NCBI GenBank assembly: GCA_963773685.1 | Contig: CAVZBY010000011.1 | Coordinates: 744,001 to 808,000 of the forward strand | Direction: 5' to 3' | From: JALHVH01 sp963773685 | GTDB lineage: Bacteria > Acidobacteriota > Aminicenantia > Aminicenantales > Saccharicenantaceae | Length of the DNA: 64,000 bases | Part shown: positions 9,476-20,316 of the stretch, in pieces | How the letters are laid out: every line of letters begins with the position of its first letter | How positions within the stretch are numbered: the first letter of the stretch is position 1 | The notes under the pieces: model-generated | Told to the model about the DNA's origin: nothing | The model's database searches: none | Seen by the model: the letters and a program-made list of their open reading frames with translations, nothing else | Position numbers and translations under genes: made by a program

Positions 9476-11095
9476 ATGAGAAAACCCCTATTCTTGCTTG
9501 CCGGCCTCGCGCTTGCCTCAGCCGTGGTCCTGCCCGCGTACGCCTCCTCGGAGTCCCGGCCTCCTCTCGCCATGAGCTTTTCCTACGCTCCCGAGGCGAA
9601 CCGGTTCCTGGTGGTTTCAGGAGAGGATAAGGAGACCCCTGCGGTGCCCCCGCCCGCCGTTCGGGCGAATCCGGGCCGCGCGCTCTTCGAGATGGGTACC
9701 CTGATGGCCTATTCCCAGGCCCGGTATTGGCTGAATTATGCGAAATTCATCGAGGATTGGCAGTTCCACCTCTCCTGGAAGGACCAGCGGCGGCGCTTCT
9801 TCACCTTCAAGGCCTGGATGTTCGATTCCAACGCCTTCAGCCTTAACTGGACCCATTCGTTCGCCGGCGTGCTCTACTACCAGTTCGGGCGGACGAACGG
9901 CCTTAGCTGGCGGCAGTCGTTGTTCTATTCCCTGGGCGGGTCCCTCTGGTGGGAATACGTGGCGGAGTGGCGCGAGATCATCTCCCTGAACGACAACATC
10001 ATGACCTCGCTCGGCGGTTACGCAGCGGGCGAGGCCTGGTATCAGCTGGGGAAATACTTCATCGGGCGCAAGGGCCTCGTCGAACGGGTGTTGAGCTTCG
10101 CCGTCAACCCGGTCCTGAAGTTCAACCACTGGCTCGATCTGCGGAAAGGGCAGAATCGCTCCCTCGGTCCCGATCCCGGCTGGCACGATTTCCGGATGTT
10201 CGTCGGCGGGAAGAAGATGCCGACCTCCTCCATGACGGGCTCCCAGAGGAACATGTTCGTCGGCTTCCACACGAGCATCATCCACGCCCCCGAATACGGC
10301 CGCTCCGAGCGGAGTGACCGGACGTTCTCGGACCCCATCGCCAGCGACCTGGACGTCGATTTCGCCCTGCGCCACGGCCGGATCGAGGAGTTCAACTTCG
10401 CGACGCGGATGACCGTCCTGGGCCGTTACTGGCAGGACATCGCCCCCAACGGCAGGGGCTACGCTTATTCCTTCGGCCTGGGATCGGCCTTTTCCCTGTT
10501 CAAAAAGAAGTCCGTGGCCTATTACGATTCCGCCGCGGTCACGGTCAAGCAGGGATACGACCTGCGCCTCGACGAGCCCCGGCAGTTCACCGACAAGATC
10601 GCCGCGGTCCACGCCGCAGGCCCGGTCTTCGACTTCACGTCGTTCACCCCGAGGACCCGGCTCCGTTTCGTCCTCGAGGGCTATCTCGATTTCGGGCTCG
10701 TCAACTCCTTCGCCCTGAACCCGTACTCCGAGGACGAGGACATCAGCGGCGTCAAGACGACCCTGCTGTATTACGGATACTACTATGGATTCGGGACGAC
10801 CCTGGGATCGAGCGTGAAGTATCGATACAGGGCCCTTTCCGCCGGCGTCGGCCTCCGCTACTCGATCTACGGCTCCATCGAAGGGCTCGACCGCTTTCAG
10901 TACGAGGTCACGGACGATTTCCACCTGAAGGACCAGCGCTTCGTCTTCAGCCTCGACGCCGGACTGCGGGTGCCCTCCCTCCCGATCGAGGTCTGGGCGA
11001 GCTACGAAGCGGTCAACCGCCACGGCAGCATCAAGGACCTCGCCCGGCGCGACATCGAGGACAGGTTCTCGATCTGCGTCGGCTATGCCTTCTGA
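9476..11095 (+). CDS. DUF3943 domain outer-membrane-type protein
   Basis: I chose ATG 9476 because it begins directly with a signal peptide (MRKPLFLLAGLALASAV, cleavage near YASS); an upstream TTG at 9431 would add a non-signal extension. The product is about 539 residues. The middle contains the DUF3943 hallmark GGSLWWEYVAEWREIISLND with following GG-Y-GEAWYQLG segments. The C-terminal ~250 residues alternate aromatic and polar residues and end in GYAF, in keeping with an outer-membrane beta-barrel. The biochemical role of the family is unknown. It stands alone between the tRNA and pyrE and is GC-rich like the rest of the chromosome. Long antisense frames across it are shadows. Confidence 0.8.
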   Translation: MRKPLFLLAGLALASAVVLPAYASSESRPPLAMSFSYAPEANRFLVVSGEDKETPAVPPPAVRANPGRALFEMGTLMAYSQARYWLNYAKFIEDWQFHLSWKDQRRRFFTFKAWMFDSNAFSLNWTHSFAGVLYYQFGRTNGLSWRQSLFYSLGGSLWWEYVAEWREIISLNDNIMTSLGGYAAGEAWYQLGKYFIGRKGLVERVLSFAVNPVLKFNHWLDLRKGQNRSLGPDPGWHDFRMFVGGKKMPTSSMTGSQRNMFVGFHTSIIHAPEYGRSERSDRTFSDPIASDLDVDFALRHGRIEEFNFATRMTVLGRYWQDIAPNGRGYAYSFGLGSAFSLFKKKSVAYYDSAAVTVKQGYDLRLDEPRQFTDKIAAVHAAGPVFDFTSFTPRTRLRFVLEGYLDFGLVNSFALNPYSEDEDISGVKTTLLYYGYYYGFGTTLGSSVKYRYRALSAGVGLRYSIYGSIEGLDRFQYEVTDDFHLKDQRFVFSLDAGLRVPSLPIEVWASYEAVNRHGSIKDLARRDIEDRFSICVGYAF

Positions 11096-11099
11096 GCGA

Positions 11100-11583
11100 C
11101 GGGCCGCGCTAGGAATGTTGCCTCAAGCATTAGCCTGAGCTTCCGGGTGAAGGCTCTGGCCACAGAAGCCCCCCCTTGTACATAAATCCCCCCAAAGCCC
11201 CCCTTTAGGAAAGGGGGGAAATCAAGCTCGGGCCGAAGTCAGCGATGATATGAAACACACCTGAAGCTTACGGAAACGATAAGAGATGCACATCCGCTAT
11301 TTGAACCGCAGGCTGAAGCCGGCGGCTACATCAATATCAATTCGTCCGGATTGAGGCTGGAATCGGCAGCTGCATCAAGTCCAATGAACCTGGAGCCGGC
11401 CTGAAGCCAGCAGTTCCATGAATGGCCGGCCGAAGCGCGCGTTTGCACGAAAAGCAGACCAAAGGCTACGGGTACGATAGGAGGCACGAAGCAAAATCCC
11501 CCTTTGGAAAAGCGGGAGCCGAGCCGCAGGCTGAGGCTGGAACTACCCCCCTTTGGAAAAGGGGGGCAAGGGGGGATTTGCCC
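11100..11583. repeat. Spacer filled with family A and family B repeats
   Basis: No gene is visible between the DUF3943 gene and pyrE. The spacer holds copies of family A (gcctcaagcattagcctgag near 11109; gcaggctgaagccggcggct near 11310; ctgaagccagcagttccatg near 11400) and family B (cccccctttaggaaaggggg near 11200; ccccctttggaaaagcggg near 11500 and again near 11550). The segment from about 11510 to 11583 is nearly identical to 12565-12636 on the other side of pyrE. Confidence 0.7.
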
Positions 11584-11585
11584 TC

Positions 11586-12179
11586 CTATTTCTTGTCCGA
11601 TGCGCCGGGCTTGGTGATGGGCGCGCCGGCGGAGCAGAGCGTGCAGGCCTCGGGCTCGAAGGCCTCCACCTTCATGGCGAGCAGGCTTCCGACCGGCTTC
11701 CCTTCGATGAGGACCTCGCCCGCGGTCCGGTCGACGAGGACATAGATCCCCGCGACGCCGACCTGCTTCTCCTTCAAGCAAACCAGGACCTCCTGGATGG
11801 ATCCGCCGGTCGTCAGGATATCCTCGACGACGATGGCCCGCGAGCCGTCGAGGCCGCTGAACCCGGAGCGGAACGACATCTTTCCGTCGGTGCGCTGGCT
11901 GAAGGCGAACCGCTTGCCGAGCTTAAGGGCCGCCAGGAAGCCGATGGCGATGGCTCCGTAGGCCGGGGAGACGACATAATCGAAGTCCAGGCCCTCGGCC
12001 TTGATACGGGCGACGAGCAGATCGACGATGCGATCGAGGACGTCCGGCTTCTGGATGAGGCGGATCTTCTCGAAATACCACTCGGAGTGCTTGCCCGAGG
12101 TCAGCTTGAAGTGCCCCCGGAGCAGGGCGTCGCATTCCTTGAACAGGGCGAGGACCTTTTCGGTGTCGGTGTCGGCCAT
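11586..12179 (-). CDS. pyrE: Orotate phosphoribosyltransferase
   Basis: Converts orotate and PRPP to OMP in pyrimidine synthesis. The 197-residue protein has SGKHSEWYFEK near the N-terminus, the orotate/PRPP site segments SPAYGAIAIGF and FSQRTDGK, and the PRPP-binding signature AIVVEDILTTGGS. The C-terminal EACTLC is typical of the Thermus-type PyrE subfamily. The start has an excellent aggagg site 6 nt before ATG. It is a lone gene flanked on both sides by related repeat blocks; other pyr genes are not nearby. Confidence 0.95.
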   Translation of the reverse strand: MADTDTEKVLALFKECDALLRGHFKLTSGKHSEWYFEKIRLIQKPDVLDRIVDLLVARIKAEGLDFDYVVSPAYGAIAIGFLAALKLGKRFAFSQRTDGKMSFRSGFSGLDGSRAIVVEDILTTGGSIQEVLVCLKEKQVGVAGIYVLVDRTAGEVLIEGKPVGSLLAMKVEAFEPEACTLCSAGAPITKPGASDKK

Positions 12180-12224
12180 GTGAACCTCCTGGAAGATGGA
12201 CCGGCGTTCGGCTCCGGCCAGCCG

Positions 12225-12254
12225 ATTCTAACAGCAAACCGATCGCCCGGGCAA
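12225..12254 (-). promoter_or_regulatory. Candidate promoter of pyrE
   Basis: On the minus strand TTGCCC (12254-12249), an 18-nt spacer and TAGAAT (12230-12225) lie about 45 nt before the pyrE start. The -10 box is good and the -35 box moderate. Confidence 0.4.
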
Positions 12255-12269
12255 GGCCCTCAGCCGGGC

Positions 12270-12640
12270 TCCTAATGTAGCCTCAGGCTTTAGCCTGAGC
12301 TTTCCGACGCCGACTGAAAGCCAGTGTGGAGCGCGATAAGTCCGCCTGCACACGTGAAGACGCAGGCTAAAGCCTGCGGCTACATCAAGTCTAAGAAACC
12401 CGGAGGCAGCCTGAAGCCAGCGGTCCCAATAAAGGCAAGACGAAACCAGAGCCTAATTCAAGGCCAAATTACCGGGACGCGGCTGAGCAGGATCTAGGAC
12501 GGAAGGCCGGCCGAAGGCTGCGGATACGATATAAAGCCCGCCGCAAACTACTCCCTATGGGAAAAGCGGGAGCCGAACCGCAGACTAAGGCTGGAACTAC
12601 CCCCCTTTGGAAAAGGGGGCAAGGGGGGATTTGCCGAATT
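12270..12640. repeat. Spacer filled with family A and family B repeats
   Basis: No gene is visible between pyrE and the GH5 gene. It contains ctcaggctttagcctgagct (near 12290), gcaggctaaagcctgcggct (near 12363), a degenerate ctgaagccagcggtcccaat (near 12413), and the block at about 12565-12636 that repeats the sequence at 11510-11583. The palindromic cores keep their pairing despite base changes. Confidence 0.7.
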
Positions 12641-12651
12641 CTTCGCGAGTA

Positions 12652-13680
12652 TCACATGTCCGGGGCTGATCCCTTGATCAAGGCTTCGAGGATGGGAGCG
12701 ACCCAATGCTCCTTGTCGATGTCGTAGAGGACGAAATCGGAGTCGAATTGCCAGTATGCCCAGCTCCAGCCAAGGCTCTCCGCGGTCCTGGCGATGGCCG
12801 CCGTGTACCGGGCGCGCGAAACCATCTCGGCCTTGTCATAGGCCCCGAATTCTCCCAGGAACAAAGGGCGGTTTTCGGCCTCGGCCCACTTCTGGGCGCT
12901 CTCGAAGTCCTTCCGGATGGCGGCCCGGTCGGCGTCCGTGCCGAGCCAAGGAACGCCTGAGATATCCTTGAATTCGGGGGTCCAATCAGCGCCCTGATGG
13001 GTGAACCGAAAGGGATTGTAATAATGGACCGTGACGATGATGTTCCGGTCGTCCGGAGGCAGACGGAGAGAGCCCAGGCTGAACAGGCTGTTCCAGCTCG
13101 CCGGCCCGATGACGACCGTCCTGCCCGGATTCGTCTCCCGGATGATGGCCAGGGCCTCGGGAAAGTAGGCGTTCCAGAGGGGCGCGGTGAACTTCTCGGC
13201 CGGCTCGTTCATGATCTCGAAGAGGACCGACTGAGGCGCATCCTTATAGCGAGGGGCGATCTGGCGCCAAAAGTCCAGGAACATAGGCTTCTTTCCGACC
13301 GGGTCGTCGGCCATTGCGTTGAATTCATGGAGGTCCAGGATGACCATGAGTCCGGCTTCCGTCGCGCCGCTGACGACGCTGTTGAGCGTCTCCAGCCAGG
13401 CCTCGCTCAGCTTGTGCGCCGGGTCCATGTAACGGAACGGATGCAGGTTGATCCGGACGCTGTCAAAGCCGCCCTCCCGGATCATCTTGAAATAGCGGTC
13501 CTTGAACCTGGCAAGGGAGGCATCTTCCCAGATGGGATCATAGCCCAGGATATTGACCCCCCGTCCCAGCCGCCGGTTCTGCTCGAAGGCATCCGCCGGA
13601 CCTCCATTCGCCCAGCCTACCGCCCCGGCCGCCGCCAGCAGAAGCCCCGCAAGAAAGACTCCCTTAAACCTCGGGATCAT
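12652..13680 (-). CDS. Glycoside hydrolase family 5 (endoglucanase-like), secreted
   Basis: A 342-residue protein with an N-terminal signal peptide (GVFLAGLLLAAAGAVGWA). The rest is a GH5 (beta/alpha)8 barrel: RINLHPFRYM, LDLHEFNAM, acid/base Glu159 in FEIMNEP, HYYNPF and nucleophile Glu277 in LFLGEFGAY, followed by the WAYWQFDSDF strand. Family knowledge: retaining beta-1,4-glycosidases acting on glucans or mannans; exact substrate cannot be read here. Both catalytic glutamates are present, so it should be active. No polysaccharide utilisation genes lie next to it. Confidence 0.92.
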   Translation of the reverse strand: MIPRFKGVFLAGLLLAAAGAVGWANGGPADAFEQNRRLGRGVNILGYDPIWEDASLARFKDRYFKMIREGGFDSVRINLHPFRYMDPAHKLSEAWLETLNSVVSGATEAGLMVILDLHEFNAMADDPVGKKPMFLDFWRQIAPRYKDAPQSVLFEIMNEPAEKFTAPLWNAYFPEALAIIRETNPGRTVVIGPASWNSLFSLGSLRLPPDDRNIIVTVHYYNPFRFTHQGADWTPEFKDISGVPWLGTDADRAAIRKDFESAQKWAEAENRPLFLGEFGAYDKAEMVSRARYTAAIARTAESLGWSWAYWQFDSDFVLYDIDKEHWVAPILEALIKGSAPDM

Positions 13681-13693
13681 GGAAAGCCTCCAA

Positions 13694-13720
13694 GGGGTCA
13701 GGTCTCAACTTTTCAACATT
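13694..13720. repeat. Family D repeat (ggggtcaggtctcaac), single copy
   Basis: Begins ggggtcaggtctcaac and continues with a ttcaacatt-type end. The same unit occurs as an inverted pair at 60077-60161. Units of this type are common at ends of IS200-like/REP-associated transposase elements; no transposase is visible here. Confidence 0.55.
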
Positions 13721-13835
13721 CACATCTAACCATAAACGTTCCCTCGCGTAAAGAGGGGTCGGGACGCGGCAGGGGGTACAGCCGCAAGCTTCCCCCTGCG
13801 CCCGAAAAAGATCCTGCCGGACCTTCGTTGTAAGC

Positions 13836-13851
13836 GCGGGCTAAAGCCCGC
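13836..13851. repeat. Family A palindrome
   Basis: GCGGGCTaaAGCCCGC, a perfect 7-bp stem with an AA centre, in the GH5-ftsH spacer. A second hairpin, CCCGCCCA/TGGGCGGG with a 7-nt loop, lies at 13919-13941, about 37 nt before the ftsH start; its role is unknown. Confidence 0.6.
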
Positions 13852-13977
13852 AGCCACAAATCCGGCCTGCCGCTGCAAGGCGATCTCCCCGGCCGGCGAG
13901 GTCCGTCAAGGGCCGGATCCCGCCCATTTCCTTTGGGCGGGGAAACATGATAAAATGCGGAAGAAAAGGATATCGTC

Positions 13978-15858
<1,881 letters not shown>

Positions 15859-15866
15859 GAACGAAG

Positions 15867-16760
15867 GTGAGGAAGACCTACGCCCTGGAAGCCCGCGGCC
15901 GGAGATTCGTCCTCGGCCGGAAGACCTGGGTCATGGGCATCCTCAACGTGACCCCCGATTCGTTCTCCGACGGGGGATCGTATCGCGGCCCCGAAGAGGC
16001 CGCGGCACGGGGAGCGGCAATGGCCGCCGAAGGCGCGGACATCGTCGATGTCGGCGGGGAGAGCACCCGCCCGGGCTCGCGCCCCGTCCCGGAGGATGTG
16101 GAGCTCGGCCGCGTCATTCCCGTCATCCGCGCCTTGCGGGAGCGGATAGAAGCCCTCATCTCCGTCGATACGACGAAGGCTGCCGTGGCCCGGGAGGCCC
16201 TCGCGGCGGGCGCCGATATCGTCAATGACGTCAGCGCCCTGCGGTTCGACCCGGACATGGCGGGGGTCGTCGCGGGAAGCGGGGCCCCGGTCATCCTGAT
16301 GCACATGAGAGGAACGCCCGAGACCATGCAGACCCTCCCGGCCTACCGCGACCTCTTCGGGGAGATCTCGGCCTTCCTCGCGGAGCGCATCGAAGCCGCC
16401 CGCGCGGCCGGCATCCCGGCGGAAAGGATCATCATCGACCCCGGGATCGGGTTCGGAAAGACGGCCGAGGACAATCTGGCCCTGATCGACGGGCTCTCGT
16501 TCCTCGAGGCCCTGGACCGGCCCGTCCTGGTCGGCGCGTCGCGCAAGGGATTCATCGGGAAGACGCTCGGCCTCGCTCCCGACGACCGCCTCGAAGGATC
16601 GCTCGCCGCCGCGGTCCTCAGCATCGCACGGGGCGCTCACATCCTCAGGGTCCACGACGTCCGGTCCACGCGGCGGGCGGCCGACATGGCGGACGCCATC
16701 CTCTCCAGGGGCGCCTCCGCCCTTGACCGGGAGGAAGGAAGGGACGCATGCCGACCCTGA
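15867..16760 (+). CDS. folP: Dihydropteroate synthase
   Basis: Condenses p-aminobenzoate with dihydropterin pyrophosphate in folate synthesis. Signatures are clear: GILNVTPDSFSDGG, DVGGESTRPGS, a DPGIGFGK segment and VGASRKGFIG near the C-terminus. The start is most likely GTG 15867, 8 nt after the ftsH stop, giving 297 residues, a normal length. The 3' end overlaps cdaA by 13 nt, indicating coupling. folP next to ftsH and cdaA is a conserved order in many bacteria. Confidence 0.95.
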   Translation: MRKTYALEARGRRFVLGRKTWVMGILNVTPDSFSDGGSYRGPEEAAARGAAMAAEGADIVDVGGESTRPGSRPVPEDVELGRVIPVIRALRERIEALISVDTTKAAVAREALAAGADIVNDVSALRFDPDMAGVVAGSGAPVILMHMRGTPETMQTLPAYRDLFGEISAFLAERIEAARAAGIPAERIIIDPGIGFGKTAEDNLALIDGLSFLEALDRPVLVGASRKGFIGKTLGLAPDDRLEGSLAAAVLSIARGAHILRVHDVRSTRRAADMADAILSRGASALDREEGRDACRP

Positions 16761-17527
16761 CCAACGTCGTCAGCACCATCCGCCACGCCACCATAGGCGA
16801 TTTCCTGGACATTCTTCTCATCGCCGCCATCCTCTACTCCATGTTCCTGCTCATCAAGGACACCAAGGCCTACCAGATGGCCATCGGCCTCGGCCTGGTC
16901 GGCCTCCTCTTCCTCCTGACCCAGTGGGGGAAGCTCGTCGTCTCCAACCGGCTCATCCGGGCCTTCATCAACTACATCATCATCGCCATCATCGTCCTCT
17001 TCCAGGGCGAGATCCGGAGGTTCCTGACCGGGATCGGCTCCCGGACCTTCCGCAAGCCCCTGGCCCTGCGCTCTCTGCAGGAGAAGCTCGAGGACGTCTT
17101 CATCGCACTGGAGTATCTTTCGATGAAACGGATCGGGGCCCTCGTCGCCATCGAGAAGGAGATCTCCCTCGCGCCGTTCGCCGACCGGGGGACGAGGATC
17201 GACGCCCTGCTGTCCAAGGACCTCCTCGTCAGCATCTTCTATCCCCACTCCCCGCTCCACGACGGGGCCGTCATCATCCAGGGGAACAAGATCGTCGCCG
17301 CGGGCTGTCTCCTGCCCCACCCCGCTTCCCACAACCTGAGCGAGGAATACGTCGCCAGGACCCGGCACCTCGCGGCCCTGGGGCTGTCGCAGGAAACGGA
17401 CGCGGCCGTCCTCGTGGTCTCCGAAGAATCCGGGGACATCTCCCTGGCAACCCGGGGGACGCTCCAGAGGATCAAGGGGCGCGACGAGCTCCGGGAGCGG
17501 CTCGTCGGCTACCTGAGGAAAGCCTGA
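16748..17527 (+). CDS. cdaA: Diadenylate cyclase CdaA
   Basis: Makes cyclic di-AMP from two ATP. The 259-residue protein has three N-terminal membrane helices (residues about 17-95) and a DAC domain with the catalytic HDGAVII motif. The second motif, RHR in most DAC proteins, reads RTRHLAALG here, with Leu replacing the second Arg. Gene order cdaA-cdaR-glmM is the classical module in which CdaR and GlmM modulate the cyclase. The gene overlaps folP at its start and cdaR at its stop (TGATG). Confidence 0.95.
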   Translation: MPTLTNVVSTIRHATIGDFLDILLIAAILYSMFLLIKDTKAYQMAIGLGLVGLLFLLTQWGKLVVSNRLIRAFINYIIIAIIVLFQGEIRRFLTGIGSRTFRKPLALRSLQEKLEDVFIALEYLSMKRIGALVAIEKEISLAPFADRGTRIDALLSKDLLVSIFYPHSPLHDGAVIIQGNKIVAAGCLLPHPASHNLSEEYVARTRHLAALGLSQETDAAVLVVSEESGDISLATRGTLQRIKGRDELRERLVGYLRKA

Positions 17528-18225
17528 TGAGCTTCATCAGGGACGTATTCACGCGGAACCGGGGGCTCAAGCTCTTCTCGTTCCTGCTGGCCTTCGTCCT
17601 CTGGATCATCCTCATCCCCGAGGAAAAGACCTATTCCGAGAGAACCCTCACGGTGCCTCTCGAGACGCGGAACATCCCGGTCGACGTGGAGCTCGTGGAA
17701 AGGCCGCCGGGGACGGTCGACATCACGGTCCGCGCGTCGAACCGGGTCCTCAACGAGATCTCACCGGCCTCCGTCTCCGCCCGCCTCGACCTCGGACGGG
17801 CCTCGGTCTACCAGGAGATGTACCCGATGAACCGGTCGGCCATAACCGTCCCCCAGGGCGCCGAGGTCGTGGGCATCTCTCCCAACATCGTCCGCCTGAA
17901 GCTCGAGAAGACCCGGCAGATGGACCTCGAGATCACGCCGATGATCGTGGGCAAGGTCGGCGAGGGCTTCCGGATCGAGAAGGTCGCGGTGACGCCGGCC
18001 CGCATCCCGGTCAAGGGCCCGGAAAGCAAGATCCGGACGCGCGACCGTCTCACGACGAGCCCGGTCGACGTATCCGGTCTCGTCCGGTCGGCGACCCTGG
18101 AGGCGGACATCATCCTGCCGAGGCCTGACCTCAGGCTCGCGACGCCCCTGACCCGCGTCCGGGTTGATATCACCCTCGAGGAAGACAAGCGGGCGTCCAA
18201 CGGAAAGGGCCCCGGATCGAAATGA
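17527..18225 (+). CDS. cdaR: YbbR-domain regulator CdaR
   Basis: A 232-residue protein with one N-terminal membrane helix (LFSFLLAFVLWIILIP) and extracytoplasmic YbbR repeats (LTVPLETRNIP, a second repeat near PMIVGKV). Family knowledge: it binds and regulates CdaA. ATG 17527 overlaps the cdaA stop as TGATG and its stop overlaps the glmM start as ATGA, so the three are translated together. Confidence 0.92.
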   Translation: MSFIRDVFTRNRGLKLFSFLLAFVLWIILIPEEKTYSERTLTVPLETRNIPVDVELVERPPGTVDITVRASNRVLNEISPASVSARLDLGRASVYQEMYPMNRSAITVPQGAEVVGISPNIVRLKLEKTRQMDLEITPMIVGKVGEGFRIEKVAVTPARIPVKGPESKIRTRDRLTTSPVDVSGLVRSATLEADIILPRPDLRLATPLTRVRVDITLEEDKRASNGKGPGSK

Positions 18226-19559
18226 CGAAGCTCTTCGGAACGGACGGGATCCGGGCCGTCGCGGGCGCCTTCCCCCTCGACCCCCCCTCGGTCCGTGCCC
18301 TGGGACGGGCCCTGGCTTCCCTCCTTCGCGAGGAGGGCCTCGCGCCGCGGGCCATCATCGGCCGGGATACCCGCGAATCAGGCGTTTGGATGGAAAGGGA
18401 GATCATTCTGGGCTTTGAAAAAGGCGGAGGCGAGGCCGTCCCTGCGGGGGTCATCCCGACCTCGGCCGTATCCTACCTGACCCGCAAGCACGCCTTCTCG
18501 GCCGGGATCGTCCTCTCGGCTTCCCACAATCCCTTCGGGGACAACGGCATCAAGATCTTCTCGTCGGCCGGAACGAAGATCGGAGAGGCCTGGGAGGACC
18601 GTCTCGAAGCGGCGATCCTCCGCGGAAAGGAGGCCGGGGCGTCCGACGGGCCGGAGATCCCCGCCCGGACGGACTTCCTCGAAGATTACGCGGCTTTCCT
18701 CGAGGCCGTGTTCCCCGCCGCCCTGCGGCCGGCGCGGCTGAGGGTCGTCCTGGATTGCTCGAACGGCGCGAGCTCGGCCATCGCTCCCCGCGTTTTCCGG
18801 GAACTCGGTTTCGAGGTCGTCTCCTTCAACGACGCTCCCGACGGCCGGAACATAAACCGCGATTGCGGGTCGCTTCATCCAGAGTGCCTGGCGGCGAAGG
18901 TCCGGGAGACGGGGGCCGCCTTCGGCGTCGCTTATGACGGGGACGCGGACAGGGCGGTCTGGGCCGACGAGTCGGGCCGGGCCCTCGACGGAGACCACAC
19001 GCTCTTCGTCCAGGCCGGCTACATGAGCGAGACCGGGCGCCTCCGCTCCGGCCGGGTCGTCGCGACCTCGATGAGCAACATGGGCCTCGAGATCGCGCTC
19101 CGCGGCCGCGGTATCGATCTCGTCCGGACGCGGGTCGGCGACAAGTACGTGCTCGAGGAAATGGTCCGGCTGGGCGCGAACCTCGGCGGGGAGCAGTCCG
19201 GGCACACGATCTTCCTCGACGACGGCCCGACCGGGGACGGCATCCTGACCTCCCTCAGGATGGCCGAGGCGATGATCGCCGGAGAGGCGGCGCTCTCGGC
19301 TCTCGTCGCCGGCTTCGAGCGCTTTCCCCAGGTCCTGCTCAATGTCCGGGTGGCGCGGAAGGCGCCCTTCGACGACTTCCCCGAGATCGGGCGGGCGGTC
19401 GAAGAGATCCGGAGCGCGCTCGGCGCGGACGGGCGCCTCGACCTCCGCTATTCGGGGACCGAGCCGCTGGCCCGGATCATGGTCGAGGGAAGGGACCGGG
19501 GCGGGATCGAAAAACACGCGAATAAGCTGGCCGTTCTCATCGGAAGATACCTGACCTAG
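18222..19559 (+). CDS. glmM: Phosphoglucosamine mutase GlmM
   Basis: Interconverts glucosamine-6-phosphate and glucosamine-1-phosphate for peptidoglycan and LPS precursors. The 445-residue alpha-D-phosphohexomutase has the phosphoserine loop SASHNPFGDNG (Ser101), the Mg2+ loop DGDADR, the sugar loop GEQSGH and the phosphate-binding RYSGTEPL near the C-terminus. It overlaps cdaR by 4 nt. Position after cdaA-cdaR supports GlmM over other mutases. Confidence 0.95.
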   Translation: MTKLFGTDGIRAVAGAFPLDPPSVRALGRALASLLREEGLAPRAIIGRDTRESGVWMEREIILGFEKGGGEAVPAGVIPTSAVSYLTRKHAFSAGIVLSASHNPFGDNGIKIFSSAGTKIGEAWEDRLEAAILRGKEAGASDGPEIPARTDFLEDYAAFLEAVFPAALRPARLRVVLDCSNGASSAIAPRVFRELGFEVVSFNDAPDGRNINRDCGSLHPECLAAKVRETGAAFGVAYDGDADRAVWADESGRALDGDHTLFVQAGYMSETGRLRSGRVVATSMSNMGLEIALRGRGIDLVRTRVGDKYVLEEMVRLGANLGGEQSGHTIFLDDGPTGDGILTSLRMAEAMIAGEAALSALVAGFERFPQVLLNVRVARKAPFDDFPEIGRAVEEIRSALGADGRLDLRYSGTEPLARIMVEGRDRGGIEKHANKLAVLIGRYLT

Positions 19560-19592
19560 GATCGGACGGAGAGGCCGGCGCCGGAGGTTCTC

Positions 19593-20309
19593 ATGAGATT
19601 AGCTGTCAACATCGACCACTTCGCGACCCTGCGGGAGGCGCGGCGGGCGAAGGAGCCCGAGCCCGTGCTCGCGGCCCTCCTCGCCGAGCAGGCGGGCGCC
19701 GAGGGCATCGTCTGCCATCTGCGGACCGACCGCCGCCACATCAAGGAACGCGACCTCCTCCTCCTCCGCGAGGTCCTCAAGACGAAGCTCAATATGGAGA
19801 TGGCCGCGACGGCGGACATGCTCAAGGTCGCCCTCAAGGTCCGTCCCGACGTTTCCTCGCTCGTCCCCGAGCGCCCCGAGGAGCTGACGACGGAAGGCGG
19901 GCTCGATGTCCTCTCGAACCGCGCCGCGCTCGGCCCGTTCGTGAAGAAGCTGCAGCGGGCCGGGATCCGGGTCAGCATCTTCATCGGCCCGGATCTCGGA
20001 CAGATCCGGGCTGCCGCAAGGCTCGGCGTCGATCTCGTCGAGATCAACACGGGCATCTATGCCGACCTCAAGCCGGGCCGGGCCCAGGACGAGGCCTTCG
20101 CCGCCGTCAAGGACGCCGCCGAGCTCGCGGCCAAGCTCGGGCTCGAGGTCCACGCCGGCCACGGCCTCGACTACAGGAATGTCTTCCCCATCCTGGCCAT
20201 CCCCGAGATCGCCGAGCTCAGCATCGGGTTCGCCATCGTCGCCCGGGCCGCTATCGTCGGCATCGAATGGGCCGTCCGGGAGATGAAGGGGCTCCTGGAG
20301 AACGAGTAG
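19593..20309 (+). CDS. pdxJ: Pyridoxine 5'-phosphate synthase PdxJ
   Basis: Last ring-closing step of DXP-dependent vitamin B6 synthesis. The 238-residue TIM barrel starts with RLAVNIDHFATLREARR, and contains CHLRTDRRHI, NMEMAAT, LVPERPEELTTEGG and HAGHGLDYRNV, all hallmark segments. ggaggttctc precedes ATG. It follows glmM after 33 nt and is followed by a carbamoylase gene after 7 nt; the usual acpS partner is absent. Confidence 0.97.
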   Translation: MRLAVNIDHFATLREARRAKEPEPVLAALLAEQAGAEGIVCHLRTDRRHIKERDLLLLREVLKTKLNMEMAATADMLKVALKVRPDVSSLVPERPEELTTEGGLDVLSNRAALGPFVKKLQRAGIRVSIFIGPDLGQIRAAARLGVDLVEINTGIYADLKPGRAQDEAFAAVKDAAELAAKLGLEVHAGHGLDYRNVFPILAIPEIAELSIGFAIVARAAIVGIEWAVREMKGLLENE

Positions 20310-20316
20310 GGACGTC

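Noticed and set aside
9617..11023. Long minus-strand open frame of 468 codons opposite the DUF3943 gene
   Set aside because: High-GC shadow frame; Arg/Gly/Pro/Asp/Glu-rich with no family pattern, and the plus strand has a clear signal peptide and domain.
13836..13941. Rho-independent terminator before ftsH
   Set aside because: The hairpins lack a T-run on either strand and the upstream gene reads away on the minus strand.
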